The notes: generated by a model not told the origin, from the letters alone. Numbered from the stretch's first letter, positions 52,314-60,742 are shown. The stretch: 64,000 bases of DNA from Lachnoclostridium phytofermentans ISDg (GCF_000018685.1 NC_010001.1:3562001-3626000), one strand, 5' to 3'. Numbers and translations are program-made.

Positions 52314-53205
52314 ATGCTATTCCATACAAGATCCATACAAGATACCTTAAAAGCTCTCAAAGTTAATGCTTCAACTGGGCTTAGCACAAAAGAGGCACAA
52401 AAACGGCAACAGGAATACGGCAAAAATCAACTGGAGGCAAAAAAGGGAAAAAGCATTCTCTCCCGCTTCCTTTCGCAATTTAAGGATTTTATGATTATAG
52501 TATTAATCGCTGCGGCTGTCGTATCCTTTTTTATCTCCCTGCTAAAGGGTCATGCAGATTACATAGACCCCATCATAATTTTCGCCATAATATTTTTAAA
52601 TGCAATCTTGGGAGTTATACAAGAAGAAAAGGCTGAAAAATCACTCGAAGCACTTAAGAAAATGTCAGCACCAACCGCAGAAGTATTACGTGATAGTAAA
52701 CGAATCACACTTCCCTCCACGGAACTTGTACCGGGAGACATTATTTACTTAGAAACAGGACACTACATACCAGCAGATGCACGCCTCATTACTAGCATTA
52801 ATCTTCGCGTTGATGAGTCTGCGCTTACTGGAGAGTCACATCCAGTTGAAAAAGATGCCAATGTAATTCTAAAAGAAAACACGATGCTAGGAGATAGAAA
52901 GAACCTAGTGCCTGCAACCGGTGTAATCACCTTTGGTCGTGGGATTGCGGTTGTTACTGCAATTGGTATGGGTACTGAAGTTGGTACAATTGCGCGAATG
53001 ATAATGGAAGATGAGACTCCAGAAACACCACTCCAAAAACGTCTTGAAAAGACTGGGAAAGCTCTAGGTATTGCAGCTTTAGGTATTTGTATCGCTATAT
53101 TTTTACTTGGTACCTTACAAGGACGTGAATTATTTGATATGTTTATGACTAGCGTAAGTTTAGCAGTCGCCGCAATTCCAGAAGGGCTACCAAGAGTAGT
53201 ATAGT
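52314..53205 (+). pseudogene. P-type calcium-transporting ATPase, 5' part only (split by prophage)
   Basis: The frame encodes the N-terminal third of a type IIA/PMCA-like ATPase: the cation-ATPase N domain (LKVNASTGLSTKEAQKRQQEYG), first two helices, the actuator domain with the TGES motif (DESALTGESHPVEK), and helix M4 up to SVSLAVAAIPEGLP. A normal protein continues PEGLPAVVT...DKTGTLT with the phosphorylated Asp, but here the frame ends RVV-stop. The rest of the gene should lie beyond the prophage. ATG 52314 has GGAG 8 bases upstream; a GTG at 52305 is also possible. Without the P and N domains this product cannot pump ions. Confidence 0.9.
53178..53205. other. Prophage attachment junction (attL side)
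   Basis: Host coding homology ends after CCAGAAGGGCTACCA (PEGLP codons, 53178-53192). Downstream sequence is non-homologous and leads into phage genes. The exact core repeat needs the other junction, which is outside the window. Confidence 0.65.
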
Positions 53206-53294
53206 ATAAAGTGCTTGGGTAATGGGCACTTTTTTATTGCCTAATCATATCTAAAATGTTACTATATGACCATAATATGGAACCGGAGGTGGCT

Positions 53295-53507
53295 ATGAAA
53301 TACGGTATTAGAAAACCAAGTTTAAAAAAGAGTTTTAAAGCTCGCACAACTGGAAAAGCAAAACGAAAGATAAAGAAAGCTCTTATACCTGGATACGGTA
53401 AGAAGGGTATGGGATGGTTAAAGAATCCAAAGAAAGCAGCATATAATAAAGTTTATAATAAAACAAGTGTTAGTCTGTCTTCTATATTAAAAAACTTGTT
53501 CAAATAA
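53295..53507 (+). CDS. Small, very basic phage protein next to the attachment site
   Basis: A 70-residue protein from ATG 53295, which has GGAGGTGG 4 bases upstream; the open frame extends further without a ribosome site. It is extremely Lys/Arg-rich (KPSLKKSFKARTTGKAKRKI, then KKALIPGYGKKGMGWLKNPK). It resembles short proteins seen in Clostridium/Bacillus phages, possibly nucleic-acid binding. It is the only plus-strand gene in the visible prophage, so it may be expressed independently of the late genes, as lysogeny-associated genes near attachment sites often are (inference). Confidence 0.6.
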   Translation: MKYGIRKPSLKKSFKARTTGKAKRKIKKALIPGYGKKGMGWLKNPKKAAYNKVYNKTSVSLSSILKNLFK

Positions 53508-53513
53508 AATAAG

Positions 53514-53536
53514 GCCCCTCAGCATAACCGAGGGGC
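53514..53536. terminator. Bidirectional terminator ending the late operon
   Basis: GCCCCTC pairs with GAGGGGC around a 9-base loop, with T-rich flanks on both strands (TATTTTTTAT; CTTATTTTATTT). It serves the endolysin side and the small basic gene. Confidence 0.9.
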
Positions 53537-53542
53537 TATTTT

Positions 53543-54220
53543 TTATATTCCGAGCAAACCTAGTATTTCATGTGCTCTTTTATCTGTTGCAGGTCCATAG
53601 ATACCGTCTGGTGTAACTCCGATTAGTTGCTGCAGCTTCTTAACATCATCCCCACGCATGTATGGAGTGGTAAGCTTAAGCTGACGTTTTTCTTGCTCTG
53701 TATAAGTAATCCATGGGAGCTTACCATGCTTACACCACTTGCCTTGATAGCTTAATTTTGTAACGCCAACCTTATTAAGACTAGGTGCACACTCGATACA
53801 CTCACCATTTCCAAGGTAAAGACCAACGTGTCCATCAAACCAGATCAATTCCATTGGCTTAATATTAGACATATCCGTACTTACATCTTCGCATAAATTA
53901 ATAAGACCGTTCGCATTAGTATCTGGGACAGTATTAGAGTTGTAAACACCTTGCTTTCCATTAAACAAACCCCATAAAATCGCTTTAATTAGGTTGGAAC
54001 AGTCGAAGGCATAGTAACCTTTGCCTACTAACTTTTTAAGCTCATTAATACGTGATGGTGTGTACCATGAAGGTAGTTGCTTAGCTTTCTGGTCGATAAA
54101 TGCATCTGTAACTAGCTGTCCTGTTCCGCCGAGCGCATAACAGGTCTTGTGGTTATTTACGATGTCTAATACTTTCGCTTGCAGTTCCTGATCAGTCATA
54201 AGTTTTTTATATTCAGCCAT
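53543..54220 (-). CDS. Phage endolysin, NlpC/P60-like with peptidoglycan-binding domain
   Basis: A 225-residue lysin. The N-terminal amidase/peptidase part has the catalytic cysteine in YYAFDCSNLIKAILWG and histidine in LIWFDGHVGLYLGNGECIE, the NlpC/P60 arrangement. The C-terminal PG_binding_1 repeat reads TTPYMRGDDVKKLQQL, then IGVTPDGIYGPATDKRAHEIL. It lacks a signal peptide and depends on the adjacent holin. AAGGAGG precedes the ATG, which follows the holin stop directly. Last gene of the late operon. Confidence 0.9.
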   Translation of the reverse strand: MAEYKKLMTDQELQAKVLDIVNNHKTCYALGGTGQLVTDAFIDQKAKQLPSWYTPSRINELKKLVGKGYYAFDCSNLIKAILWGLFNGKQGVYNSNTVPDTNANGLINLCEDVSTDMSNIKPMELIWFDGHVGLYLGNGECIECAPSLNKVGVTKLSYQGKWCKHGKLPWITYTEQEKRQLKLTTPYMRGDDVKKLQQLIGVTPDGIYGPATDKRAHEILGLLGI

Positions 54221-54222
54221 TA

Positions 54223-54636
54223 CTATTCATCCTCCTTCTTATCATGGTTTCCTACTTGAATTAATGCATCTTTTAATTTTTCTGGTACCGGCAAACCGAT
54301 AACCGAAATATTTTCTAATATACTTACACCTTCATTATAGATATAGAAAGAAATAACAGCAAGTCTTATGGCGCTTCCGGTCTTAATTACATAAATATCT
54401 AATATATTGCTAATACCAACTAAACAGAAAATAATAACTTTCTTGAATATTCCCCTAAATCCTACCTTGCTTGATAGCTTTTTCTCAATAATCGCTACCA
54501 TTACCCCGGTAAGATAATCCACGACAACAAACCAAATGAGTGCTGTCATAAAACCGTCTACACCACCAAGAAACCATCCTAAAAACGCTCCAAGCAAAGA
54601 TATAATATATTGTAAGCCTGTAATAAACTTCTCCAT
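54223..54636 (-). CDS. Phage holin, toxin-secretion/phage-lysis holin family
   Basis: A 137-residue protein from ATG 54636 (AGAGGAAG upstream; the open frame extends 7 codons further). It has three to four hydrophobic segments with FLGGVDGFMTALIWFVVVDYLTGVMVAI, a core typical of the phage_holin_4 (Cph1-type) family, then a conserved IRLAVISFYIYNEGVSILENI and a charged tail. It makes membrane holes that release the endolysin. The terminator hairpin at 54661 ends just upstream. Confidence 0.92.
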   Translation of the reverse strand: MEKFITGLQYIISLLGAFLGWFLGGVDGFMTALIWFVVVDYLTGVMVAIIEKKLSSKVGFRGIFKKVIIFCLVGISNILDIYVIKTGSAIRLAVISFYIYNEGVSILENISVIGLPVPEKLKDALIQVGNHDKKEDE

Positions 54637-54660
54637 TCTTCCTCTTTCCGCATACAAAAA

Positions 54661-54678
54661 AGAGCGCCTAAGCGCTCT
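54661..54678 (-). terminator. Terminator-like hairpin between tail and lysis genes
   Basis: AGAGCGC pairs with GCGCTCT around a 4-base loop, with TTTTTTG on the minus strand running into the holin leader. It may temper lysis gene expression. Confidence 0.7.
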
Positions 54679-54691
54679 ATGTATGCAATGA

Positions 54692-54850
54692 TTATTCTAA
54701 TCCTACTTGATCCATCTTATCTACTAACTCCTGGTACTGCTCTGCTGTAATTCTGTTGTTCATTACATAGAGGTCCATAAGAGAAAGCATTTGTTCTCTT
54801 GTTTTCTTCTGATTTGTGATTACTATCATACAGTTATTAAATGTATTCAT
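54692..54850 (-). CDS. 52-residue phage protein (XkdX-like position)
   Basis: The minus-strand frame starts MNTFNNCMIVITNQKKTREQ and ends with QYQELVDKMDQVGLE. GGAG lies 8-11 bases before the ATG. Small proteins with a MNNRITAEQYQEL-type motif occupy this place, between tail fibres and holin, in many Firmicute phages (XkdX-like). The function is unknown. It is co-oriented with the late operon. Confidence 0.7.
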   Translation of the reverse strand: MNTFNNCMIVITNQKKTREQMLSLMDLYVMNNRITAEQYQELVDKMDQVGLE

Positions 54851-54864
54851 AGTCTTTCTCCATT

Positions 54865-55200
54865 CTATGCTAGACCAAGTTCGAGTAATGATAAACGTTC
54901 ATCTATCTCCAACTCGGATTCTGCCTTGTTCAATAGCATTGCATCAAAACGTTTATTAATCTCACTAATATCTTCTGGTGCGTTCGCCCAATTTGGATTT
55001 AAAACAAATTCTCCATCGATATAGAAATACTTATTGGGTATTACATCGATTGGAACATCGTCAACATCGGTTACAGTAAACCAATTATCGATGTAATATA
55101 TATTACCAACTTTCCATTTTTCTTCACCTTCGAAAGTTCCAAATGTAATTTCTGTACTTATAGCTATAATTAGTTTCCTTGAATCTAATAATAATTTCAC
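54865..55200 (-). CDS. Phage tail-end protein of unknown function
   Basis: A 111-residue protein from GTG 55200 with GGAGGGAG just upstream; the GTG shares its G with the stop of the preceding fibre gene, so translation is coupled. DVIPNKYFYIDGEFVLNPNW is the kind of short motif seen at the C-terminus of phage receptor-binding or fibre accessory proteins. It ends in a predicted coiled coil (EINKRFDAMLLNKAESEL). No enzymatic motif. Confidence 0.65.
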   Translation of the reverse strand: MKLLLDSRKLIIAISTEITFGTFEGEEKWKVGNIYYIDNWFTVTDVDDVPIDVIPNKYFYIDGEFVLNPNWANAPEDISEINKRFDAMLLNKAESELEIDERLSLLELGLA

Positions 55201-56192
55201 TATTCTCCCTCCAATACTGCGCATATGGGTGATTGGTTGCTATTTGCCGGTAAGTTTGTATAGTTTAAATCAGCTCCTGTCGTGGTATAAATACAATTTG
55301 AAACTGTGCTATTGTTACCAACTTGATACATCCTACCTGATTCATCATCAACGATATAATCATCAATTCTATGATTTATTCCGTCTGCATAAAGATCTAA
55401 ATTCCAAGTAATTGCATCTGATGACCTCCAAATAGTGCCAACTCCATTCATTGCCACAAACCTGCCTTGTAGAATATTGAGATACCAAGGAGTACTGATA
55501 CCCTTTGTAGTTAGCATGGTCCATGTTGTTCCATCTTGTGATCTGTGTATACAATTACCTGTTGAATTTTTACACGCATAATAATATCCGTTAAAAAAGC
55601 ATATATCAGTAAAATAATTGTCAGAATAGGTACTTGTTACTTTTACATAATTTATTCCATCAGTAGACTTGAATATTGTTTCATCACTTGTTCCCAAGGC
55701 AAAAAATACACCATTAATACACCTTAATTTATTTACTATTGTTAGTACGCCAGTTTGTACTAACGAACTCTTTGTAAAGTTTATTCCATCGTAGGAATAC
55801 AGGACTCCTTGGTTTTCATCAAACAGTACAAGTATATTTCCATTTGTAGCCATTGTCTTATTATTGCTCTTTTGCCCATTACTAGTATTTGCATACACCT
55901 GCGTCCAAGTTACACAGTCTTTAGATGAATAGATAGAATAAGAGTTATCATAAATGTAAAACTTACCTTTGAAAAAAGTTCCACCAAATGCCCTTAGATA
56001 ACTGGTTGGTACAAAATTGGAAACAGTAAAATTTATTCCGTCTTCACTATAAGCAATTTGGGCATATCCATAACCTACTAATACTTTTTTTCCGTTACTC
56101 CAAAATTTTATTGCACCTTTATATCCATTTTTTAGCTTTGTTGTACCAATAAACCCTTTTGGTAATTTTGTTAATTGCTTAAATCCTGCCAT
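55200..56192 (-). CDS. Phage tail fibre / receptor-binding protein with seven-repeat beta-propeller
   Basis: A 330-residue protein built of seven repeats carrying an Asp-box-like turn: YSEDGINFT, YSSKDCVTWT, YSYDGINFT, KSTDGINYV, RSQDGTTWT, RSSDAITWN and YTTTGADLN, about 40-45 residues apart. This is the sialidase/BNR-like propeller used for carbohydrate contact. It follows the 134-residue fibre gene and precedes the small tail genes, so it is most likely the distal receptor binder. AAGGAGGG precedes the ATG. Confidence 0.75.
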   Translation of the reverse strand: MAGFKQLTKLPKGFIGTTKLKNGYKGAIKFWSNGKKVLVGYGYAQIAYSEDGINFTVSNFVPTSYLRAFGGTFFKGKFYIYDNSYSIYSSKDCVTWTQVYANTSNGQKSNNKTMATNGNILVLFDENQGVLYSYDGINFTKSSLVQTGVLTIVNKLRCINGVFFALGTSDETIFKSTDGINYVKVTSTYSDNYFTDICFFNGYYYACKNSTGNCIHRSQDGTTWTMLTTKGISTPWYLNILQGRFVAMNGVGTIWRSSDAITWNLDLYADGINHRIDDYIVDDESGRMYQVGNNSTVSNCIYTTTGADLNYTNLPANSNQSPICAVLEGE

Positions 56193-56203
56193 ACAATCCC
56201 TCC

Positions 56204-56608
56204 TTATGTTGTAAAGTAAATCGTATTGGCATCCTTAGTAGATAAAGCATCGTAGGCGGCTTGAGTAAGTACTAGAAAGTGCAAATCATCTACAGTATGT
56301 GCGTTACCACCATTAGCAGGTAGTTTTTCAGGAAGCCCTGTAATCATTTTTGCATCATGTGTCTCTGGGTGTGCATAAACTGTATCGGTGAACTTTGCAT
56401 TTGATGGAACGTCTGATTTTACTGTGTGATTATTAACAGTATCAGCATTTCCACCATTAGCCGGCAAACTTTCTGGTAAGTCTGTGATATCACTGGCCTT
56501 ATGCTTATGTTCTTCTATTTTATCCATGTTGTCATTGAAGTCTTTTATATTATAAAAGTCCGTTGGTTCCGGCTTTTTGAGATTTAGCTTTTCTGTATAT
56601 TTTGCCAT
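56204..56608 (-). CDS. Short phage tail fibre protein
   Basis: A 134-residue protein. It opens KYTEKLNLKKPEPTDFYNIK, a motif common at the N-terminus of Firmicute prophage fibres, and carries two copies of the LPE.LPANGGNA.TV module (near residues 44 and 91) found in repeated fibre shafts. DDLHFLVLTQAAYDALSTKD near the end resembles the attachment segment of fibre heads. Its start overlaps the DUF2313 stop by one base. Confidence 0.8.
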   Translation of the reverse strand: MAKYTEKLNLKKPEPTDFYNIKDFNDNMDKIEEHKHKASDITDLPESLPANGGNADTVNNHTVKSDVPSNAKFTDTVYAHPETHDAKMITGLPEKLPANGGNAHTVDDLHFLVLTQAAYDALSTKDANTIYFTT

Positions 56609-57150
56609 TATAGATTTTCCTCCTCTCTAATCTGACCATATGTGTAAGCAGACAATTGATTGTGTGTGAAACCGCCCACCATATTATGAGTGTTATATAA
56701 TAAGGAAATTGATAAGATTAAATTGCAAGGAGTAATCCTGTCCAGGAGTTCTGCAACAGCGCTGAAGTTTTTCTTTGCCGACTGTGCAATCCTTACATTT
56801 AAAATATATTTAGCTTTATCCATGACAATTGAATATCCATCTTTACCGCATAAGTCTGCAAGCCGTTCCTCCAAGCTTCGATACGTGTAAGGCAATTGCT
56901 CGTTCACTCTGGCCAGAATCCTAAAATTACGTTCCTGAAGTGTGTCTGTATCCAACGGTTTGATAGCAAGCATCGTTTCCCATCGAGAGCAACCGTAATT
57001 ATCCAAGTAGCCAATAAATTGATTGTTTAATGCAAGGCCAAGCGAAACTGAAAGATTATCTATTTCTGGATTTTCTACAGTTGTTATTGCCTTAAACTCA
57101 CGCACTTCTTGGAGCACTCCTGGTACATAGCTGATAAGATTAGCTGCCAT
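56608..57150 (-). CDS. Phage tail/baseplate protein, DUF2313 (YmfQ/Mu gp48-like)
   Basis: A 180-residue protein with SYVPGVLQEVREFKAI, YGCSRWETMLAI and TLQERNFRILARVNEQLPYTYRSLEERL, the line-up of YmfQ-type proteins that follow baseplate J in PBSX and Mu-like phages. It overlaps the baseplate J gene by 11 bp. GGGGG precedes the ATG. Structural role at the tail tip. Confidence 0.85.
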   Translation of the reverse strand: MAANLISYVPGVLQEVREFKAITTVENPEIDNLSVSLGLALNNQFIGYLDNYGCSRWETMLAIKPLDTDTLQERNFRILARVNEQLPYTYRSLEERLADLCGKDGYSIVMDKAKYILNVRIAQSAKKNFSAVAELLDRITPCNLILSISLLYNTHNMVGGFTHNQLSAYTYGQIREEENL

Positions 57151-58219
57151 TTAAAGACCCCCTAACCGGTATTGCGTTTTTATCAAGCTCAATGTTAACA
57201 GCACTACCATTCAACATCGTACCAGTGACATCAACTATTCCTGGAATGCCTAGTAGGGCAACATCGATACGGCTAATTCTCACTACCAATCCGGAGCTGC
57301 CCTCATCCTGCCAGCTCTTGGCTAAGTCTTTGAAATAGCCATCGATTGCCGAAGCAATATAGCTTTTTACGTCCTCATAGGTATATCCGCTTTGGTAAGT
57401 AATTGTGGTTGTAATATTAATAACTGTTTCGTCCGCACCGGTGACATGAACAAAATGCCATAGAGGAGCTAGTCCTAAACCATCACCGCCATTTGTAATC
57501 GGATCTATGGTAGACTGAACACTATCTACTAAAGTTGCGCTAGGCTTTGCATGATCGGAGTTAAGTATCACTAGCTTAACATTTCCTCCGCTTTCTTCTC
57601 CTGAAACATTAGTTGCACGATATATTTTTACAGCCCCTACACCATCAAGACTCAATACCTTTGCTTTATAATCCGCACGATTACCACCAAATGCCTGAGC
57701 ATCTAAGCTGTCAAAGTATCGTTTTCTGAATACTTCTGTATCTTCTTCCTCTTCGCCAGGAATGAGTATTTCGGTGATACTTGCACTTGTCAACCCATCG
57801 ATGTATTCCACTGGTAACAATACCCCTGTTGAGCTGTTAGGCGAACTTCCAGGAGTCTCACAGGTGAGCTTGAATGCTCCTGCAGATATCTTCTCTGTTG
57901 CCCTATAACTAAATTTATCCAGAGTAAATCTAGCGCCGATTGGTATATCAATATTAATTACGCCTTTGACAACTGCATAAGTTGCTTCTTTTGGTGTCAG
58001 ACCTCTCTCTGCAGCTCTGCGAATAAGGAAGTCTCTCGAAGCAGTATCAGCGAAGGATTCATTCATAATTCCTTCGAGCTCTACATACATCTGCGCTAAC
58101 TCTGCACATACCGGAGCAACTGCAGTATAAATCATACTACCTTCTCGTTTATCAATTCCGGGTGGAATTCTGGCAAGGGCTCGATTTAAAATTACTTCAT
58201 ATGTCATATCCTCATACAT
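57140..58219 (-). CDS. xkdT: Baseplate J-like protein (XkdT)
   Basis: A 359-residue baseplate wedge protein. Typical elements are an N-terminal REGSMIYTAVAPVCAELAQMY, then RRAAERGLTPKEATYA, IPIGARF, PGSSPNS, EDTEVFRKRYFDSLDAQAFGGNRADYKAKVLSLDGVGAVKIY. It connects the tail tube hub to the fibres in contractile tails. AAGGAGGTG lies 13 bases before the ATG. Its stop is inside the DUF2313 gene. Confidence 0.92.
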   Translation of the reverse strand: MYEDMTYEVILNRALARIPPGIDKREGSMIYTAVAPVCAELAQMYVELEGIMNESFADTASRDFLIRRAAERGLTPKEATYAVVKGVINIDIPIGARFTLDKFSYRATEKISAGAFKLTCETPGSSPNSSTGVLLPVEYIDGLTSASITEILIPGEEEEDTEVFRKRYFDSLDAQAFGGNRADYKAKVLSLDGVGAVKIYRATNVSGEESGGNVKLVILNSDHAKPSATLVDSVQSTIDPITNGGDGLGLAPLWHFVHVTGADETVINITTTITYQSGYTYEDVKSYIASAIDGYFKDLAKSWQDEGSSGLVVRISRIDVALLGIPGIVDVTGTMLNGSAVNIELDKNAIPVRGSLNGS

Positions 58220-58221
58220 TA

Positions 58222-58614
58222 TTAGATATTCACCTCCTTCTCCTGTTCAATATCACCATAAGCGGTATGAACCGTGAACTTGACCGTCACACTTCCTTTG
58301 TTAGATGCAAAACTAAATTCATCCACACCAAGAATACGGTCATCTTGCAGCAATGCTTCTTCAATGCGACCTATTAATGTAGGGTATACATACGCAGGGT
58401 CTTTTCCGAAAAGGTCTTCTAGCTCAACGCCGTAATCCCAGCTATAGATAAGATGTTCATAGCGCTCCACACTCAAAGCCATATAAACGGATTGCTTAAT
58501 CGCCTCCAGTCCATCCACAGTGCCTATAACTTTATTTCTAGATAGTGCAAATGTTTTACTTGGCATTTCTGTGATTTCAAGAGTGGTTATATCAAAATCA
58601 ATTTGTGGTACCAT
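58222..58614 (-). CDS. xkdS: Phage baseplate protein, DUF2634 (XkdS)
   Basis: A 130-residue protein with TFALSRNKVIGTVDGLEAIKQ, VYMALSVERYEHLIYSWDYGVELEDLFGKD and VYPTLIGRIEEALLQDDRI, matching XkdS/gp25-like lysozyme-fold wedge proteins. The ATG overlaps the DUF2577 stop (TAATG). Lies between DUF2577 and baseplate J as in PBSX. Confidence 0.9.
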   Translation of the reverse strand: MVPQIDFDITTLEITEMPSKTFALSRNKVIGTVDGLEAIKQSVYMALSVERYEHLIYSWDYGVELEDLFGKDPAYVYPTLIGRIEEALLQDDRILGVDEFSFASNKGSVTVKFTVHTAYGDIEQEKEVNI

Positions 58615-58937
58615 TAGTTATCCACCACCTTATCTAACAAAAGGTACTGTTGTCCACCTTTTTGCTGTAAGAGTACCACCTTATCATCAATTTGGAGAGC
58701 ATTTTTAAATGTATAGGTAGTTTCGGCGCCCATGAACTCGACTGTCATCTTATGGTCTGTCAAGTGTTCTGGTACAACTAAAAATCCGCTTGTAAGCACT
58801 ATTTTTTGGTTGATAGATACTGTAAGCGGATTAATAGATGTGACTTTTCCATATAGGAATTGCGTAGGCTTGGTAGCCTCTACAGCGTCACATGCTGCCT
58901 TTTTAATTAACTGCACTAAATTAGCTATTGATAACAC
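58614..58937 (-). CDS. xkdR: Phage protein, DUF2577 (XkdR)
   Basis: A 107-residue OB-like protein: NLVQLIKKAACDAVEATKPT, FLYGKVTSINPLTVSI, a hydrophilic middle and the closing DDKVVLLQQKGGQQYLLLDKVV. Order matches PBSX xkdR. The start is unclear: GTG 58937 overlaps the ribosome site itself, while GGAGG is ideally placed (8 bases) for an ATA codon at 58926-58928; the family alignment also suggests the protein starts about there. It overlaps the hub gene's stop. Confidence 0.85.
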   Translation of the reverse strand: MLSIANLVQLIKKAACDAVEATKPTQFLYGKVTSINPLTVSINQKIVLTSGFLVVPEHLTDHKMTVEFMGAETTYTFKNALQIDDKVVLLQQKGGQQYLLLDKVVDN

Positions 58938-59877
58938 CTCCTGTTAACTTCAAGTCCATAAAATGAGCGTCTGCTTCATAAGTATGCTTTGCACTCTCGA
59001 CAAACATAGGATGAAACTTCTTTTCACCATTAGTATCAAGCATCGGTATAATAATGCTAAACCCTGCTCTTACTCTACTGTCACCAAGACAATTCTTTAT
59101 CTGTAAAGTGCGTTTCGGCGTATTATGCATACTTAGGAGCTTTTCAACTTTATCCTTAGCTATATTTTGGTTTTGAATCTGCTCGCTGTACTGTAGTACA
59201 CCCCACTTTTCAATCGTACTACTGTCATAAACCTTGTATACTTCACGGGTTCCCGCTTTATTATTTTCGTATACAAGTTTGATGCTGTTATAAGTGCTCT
59301 CATCAATACTTCTCGTAAAGACATAATCCTCTGCAGAAGATTCATCGATTAATATATTTAGAATCAAATCACTAGCTTTTCTTAAACATAGCTTTCCATA
59401 ATCATCATACATAACATAAAGATCTTTTGTTATTTCTACTGTATGTGCAATTGAGTTGTTAAGCATATCAAATAGTTCTGTATCTACTTCTGCTAATTTA
59501 AGCTTAATTCCAGTATCATCAACTGTACCAATCTTTAGCTTAAAATCTGTTGCTATACGCTTTAATAGGTCCCCAGTACTCCAAGCAGTATAAACATAAG
59601 TATCTTTGTTTTTTAGGTACCGAAGCTGATCAAATGCAATTATCTCTAGCAAATCGTCTTTTGTTTCCCTGATTGTAAAGATATACCCATAAAATACACC
59701 GAGTTCATCGTCAACCAAAGCGATTTGACACCCTTCTTCTATCTTCATTGATTCATCCTTAATGACTGACAGCTTAATTGATCCAGGCGTCGATTTACGT
59801 TCCGTGGTCCATACTAGCCCACCACTCACTACGGGGAAATACAGTTTGTTTTTTATTATTAAGCTGACCTGGTACAT
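58921..59877 (-). CDS. xkdQ: Phage tail hub protein (XkdQ, gp27/gpD-like)
   Basis: A 318-residue protein matching the late-control D/XkdQ group: KSTPGSIKLSVIKDESMKIEEGCQIAL, YGYIFTIRETKDDLLEIIAFDQLRYLKNKDTYVY, KDLYVMYDDYGKLCLRKASDLI. It forms the hub under the tail tube. AGGAGGCTTAA precedes the ATG, although this start lies 83 bases inside the LysM gene; the site is strong, so the overlap is real. Confidence 0.88.
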   Translation of the reverse strand: MYQVSLIIKNKLYFPVVSGGLVWTTERKSTPGSIKLSVIKDESMKIEEGCQIALVDDELGVFYGYIFTIRETKDDLLEIIAFDQLRYLKNKDTYVYTAWSTGDLLKRIATDFKLKIGTVDDTGIKLKLAEVDTELFDMLNNSIAHTVEITKDLYVMYDDYGKLCLRKASDLILNILIDESSAEDYVFTRSIDESTYNSIKLVYENNKAGTREVYKVYDSSTIEKWGVLQYSEQIQNQNIAKDKVEKLLSMHNTPKRTLQIKNCLGDSRVRAGFSIIIPMLDTNGEKKFHPMFVESAKHTYEADAHFMDLKLTGGVINS

Positions 59878-60733
59878 TTAAGCCTCCTAACCAATCTTTT
59901 CTGAGATCATAACTGCCTTGTCCTTCGTTACCAGATAATTTTGCCTGAAGTATACCAGTATTACTAAGTGGGGCGGAAGTTGTTGCTTTTTTCATAGTAT
60001 CACTCTTTCCACCCAATGCAGTAGTAGTGATAGACGACGTACTCGAACTACCTGTTTTCTGAGATGTGGATGTGCTTTTTTGCGTTGTTGCCGGAACATC
60101 CTGAATCTTTAAAACCTGTCCAACAAAGATAATATTAGGGTTTTTGATATTGTTTAATTTTGCTAGGTTCCAACACTTTGAACCGTCTCCTAGTAACTTC
60201 TTAGCAATGGCCCAAAGAGTATCACCATTCGCAACGGTATAAGTTTTTGGGATTGTCTTGGAAGAGGATCTAGTTTTCTTCTCAACTACACCATCCTTTA
60301 CATTTTCAAGTATGACGTATTTAACTCCATAATCGATGTATTGCTTGAGTTTGACATCAACAACTAAATCGAACCCGTTTTTAGAATCTTCCGTTATGGA
60401 GTAGTCTTCGAGGGTAACATCCATCTCTTGCTTGAACCACTCTCTGCCCTTGATTTCTCTTGATACTAACAGTGTAGTATAAAATTTATTAACTTTCAGT
60501 TCCTGTAATCTGTTAAGATACCAGTTTGGCGATTTGTAACTACCAATGACAAAAGGATATTTATTTCCTGGTAGTATCATTTGAAAATTAATATCAGTAA
60601 GACCAGGAGATTTTACTAAATTGATCTCCTGGCCATTAAGTAACGTTAACGTTTTATTCTGATTGTTTATTTTTGTGACAATTTTTGAAGGCGTAATTGG
60701 CAGAAGCATATCCCATAAATAAACTTTATACAT
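59795..60733 (-). CDS. xkdP: Phage LysM-domain baseplate/hub protein (XkdP)
   Basis: A 312-residue protein. The N-terminal 130 residues (KSPGLTDINFQMILPGNKYPF...) resemble the XkdP fold. A LysM domain follows (TYTVANGDTLWAIAKKLL, then NIIFVGQVLKI, about 166-213). A Ser/Thr-rich linker and an extra 100-residue C-terminus (LRKDWLGGLNVPGQLNNKKQ) are unassigned and longer than in XkdP of Bacillus. The peptidoglycan-binding LysM supports a role in contact with the wall. AGGAGG precedes the ATG. Confidence 0.85.
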   Translation of the reverse strand: MYKVYLWDMLLPITPSKIVTKINNQNKTLTLLNGQEINLVKSPGLTDINFQMILPGNKYPFVIGSYKSPNWYLNRLQELKVNKFYTTLLVSREIKGREWFKQEMDVTLEDYSITEDSKNGFDLVVDVKLKQYIDYGVKYVILENVKDGVVEKKTRSSSKTIPKTYTVANGDTLWAIAKKLLGDGSKCWNLAKLNNIKNPNIIFVGQVLKIQDVPATTQKSTSTSQKTGSSSTSSITTTALGGKSDTMKKATTSAPLSNTGILQAKLSGNEGQGSYDLRKDWLGGLNVPGQLNNKKQTVFPRSEWWASMDHGT

Positions 60734-60742
60734 CTATACCTC

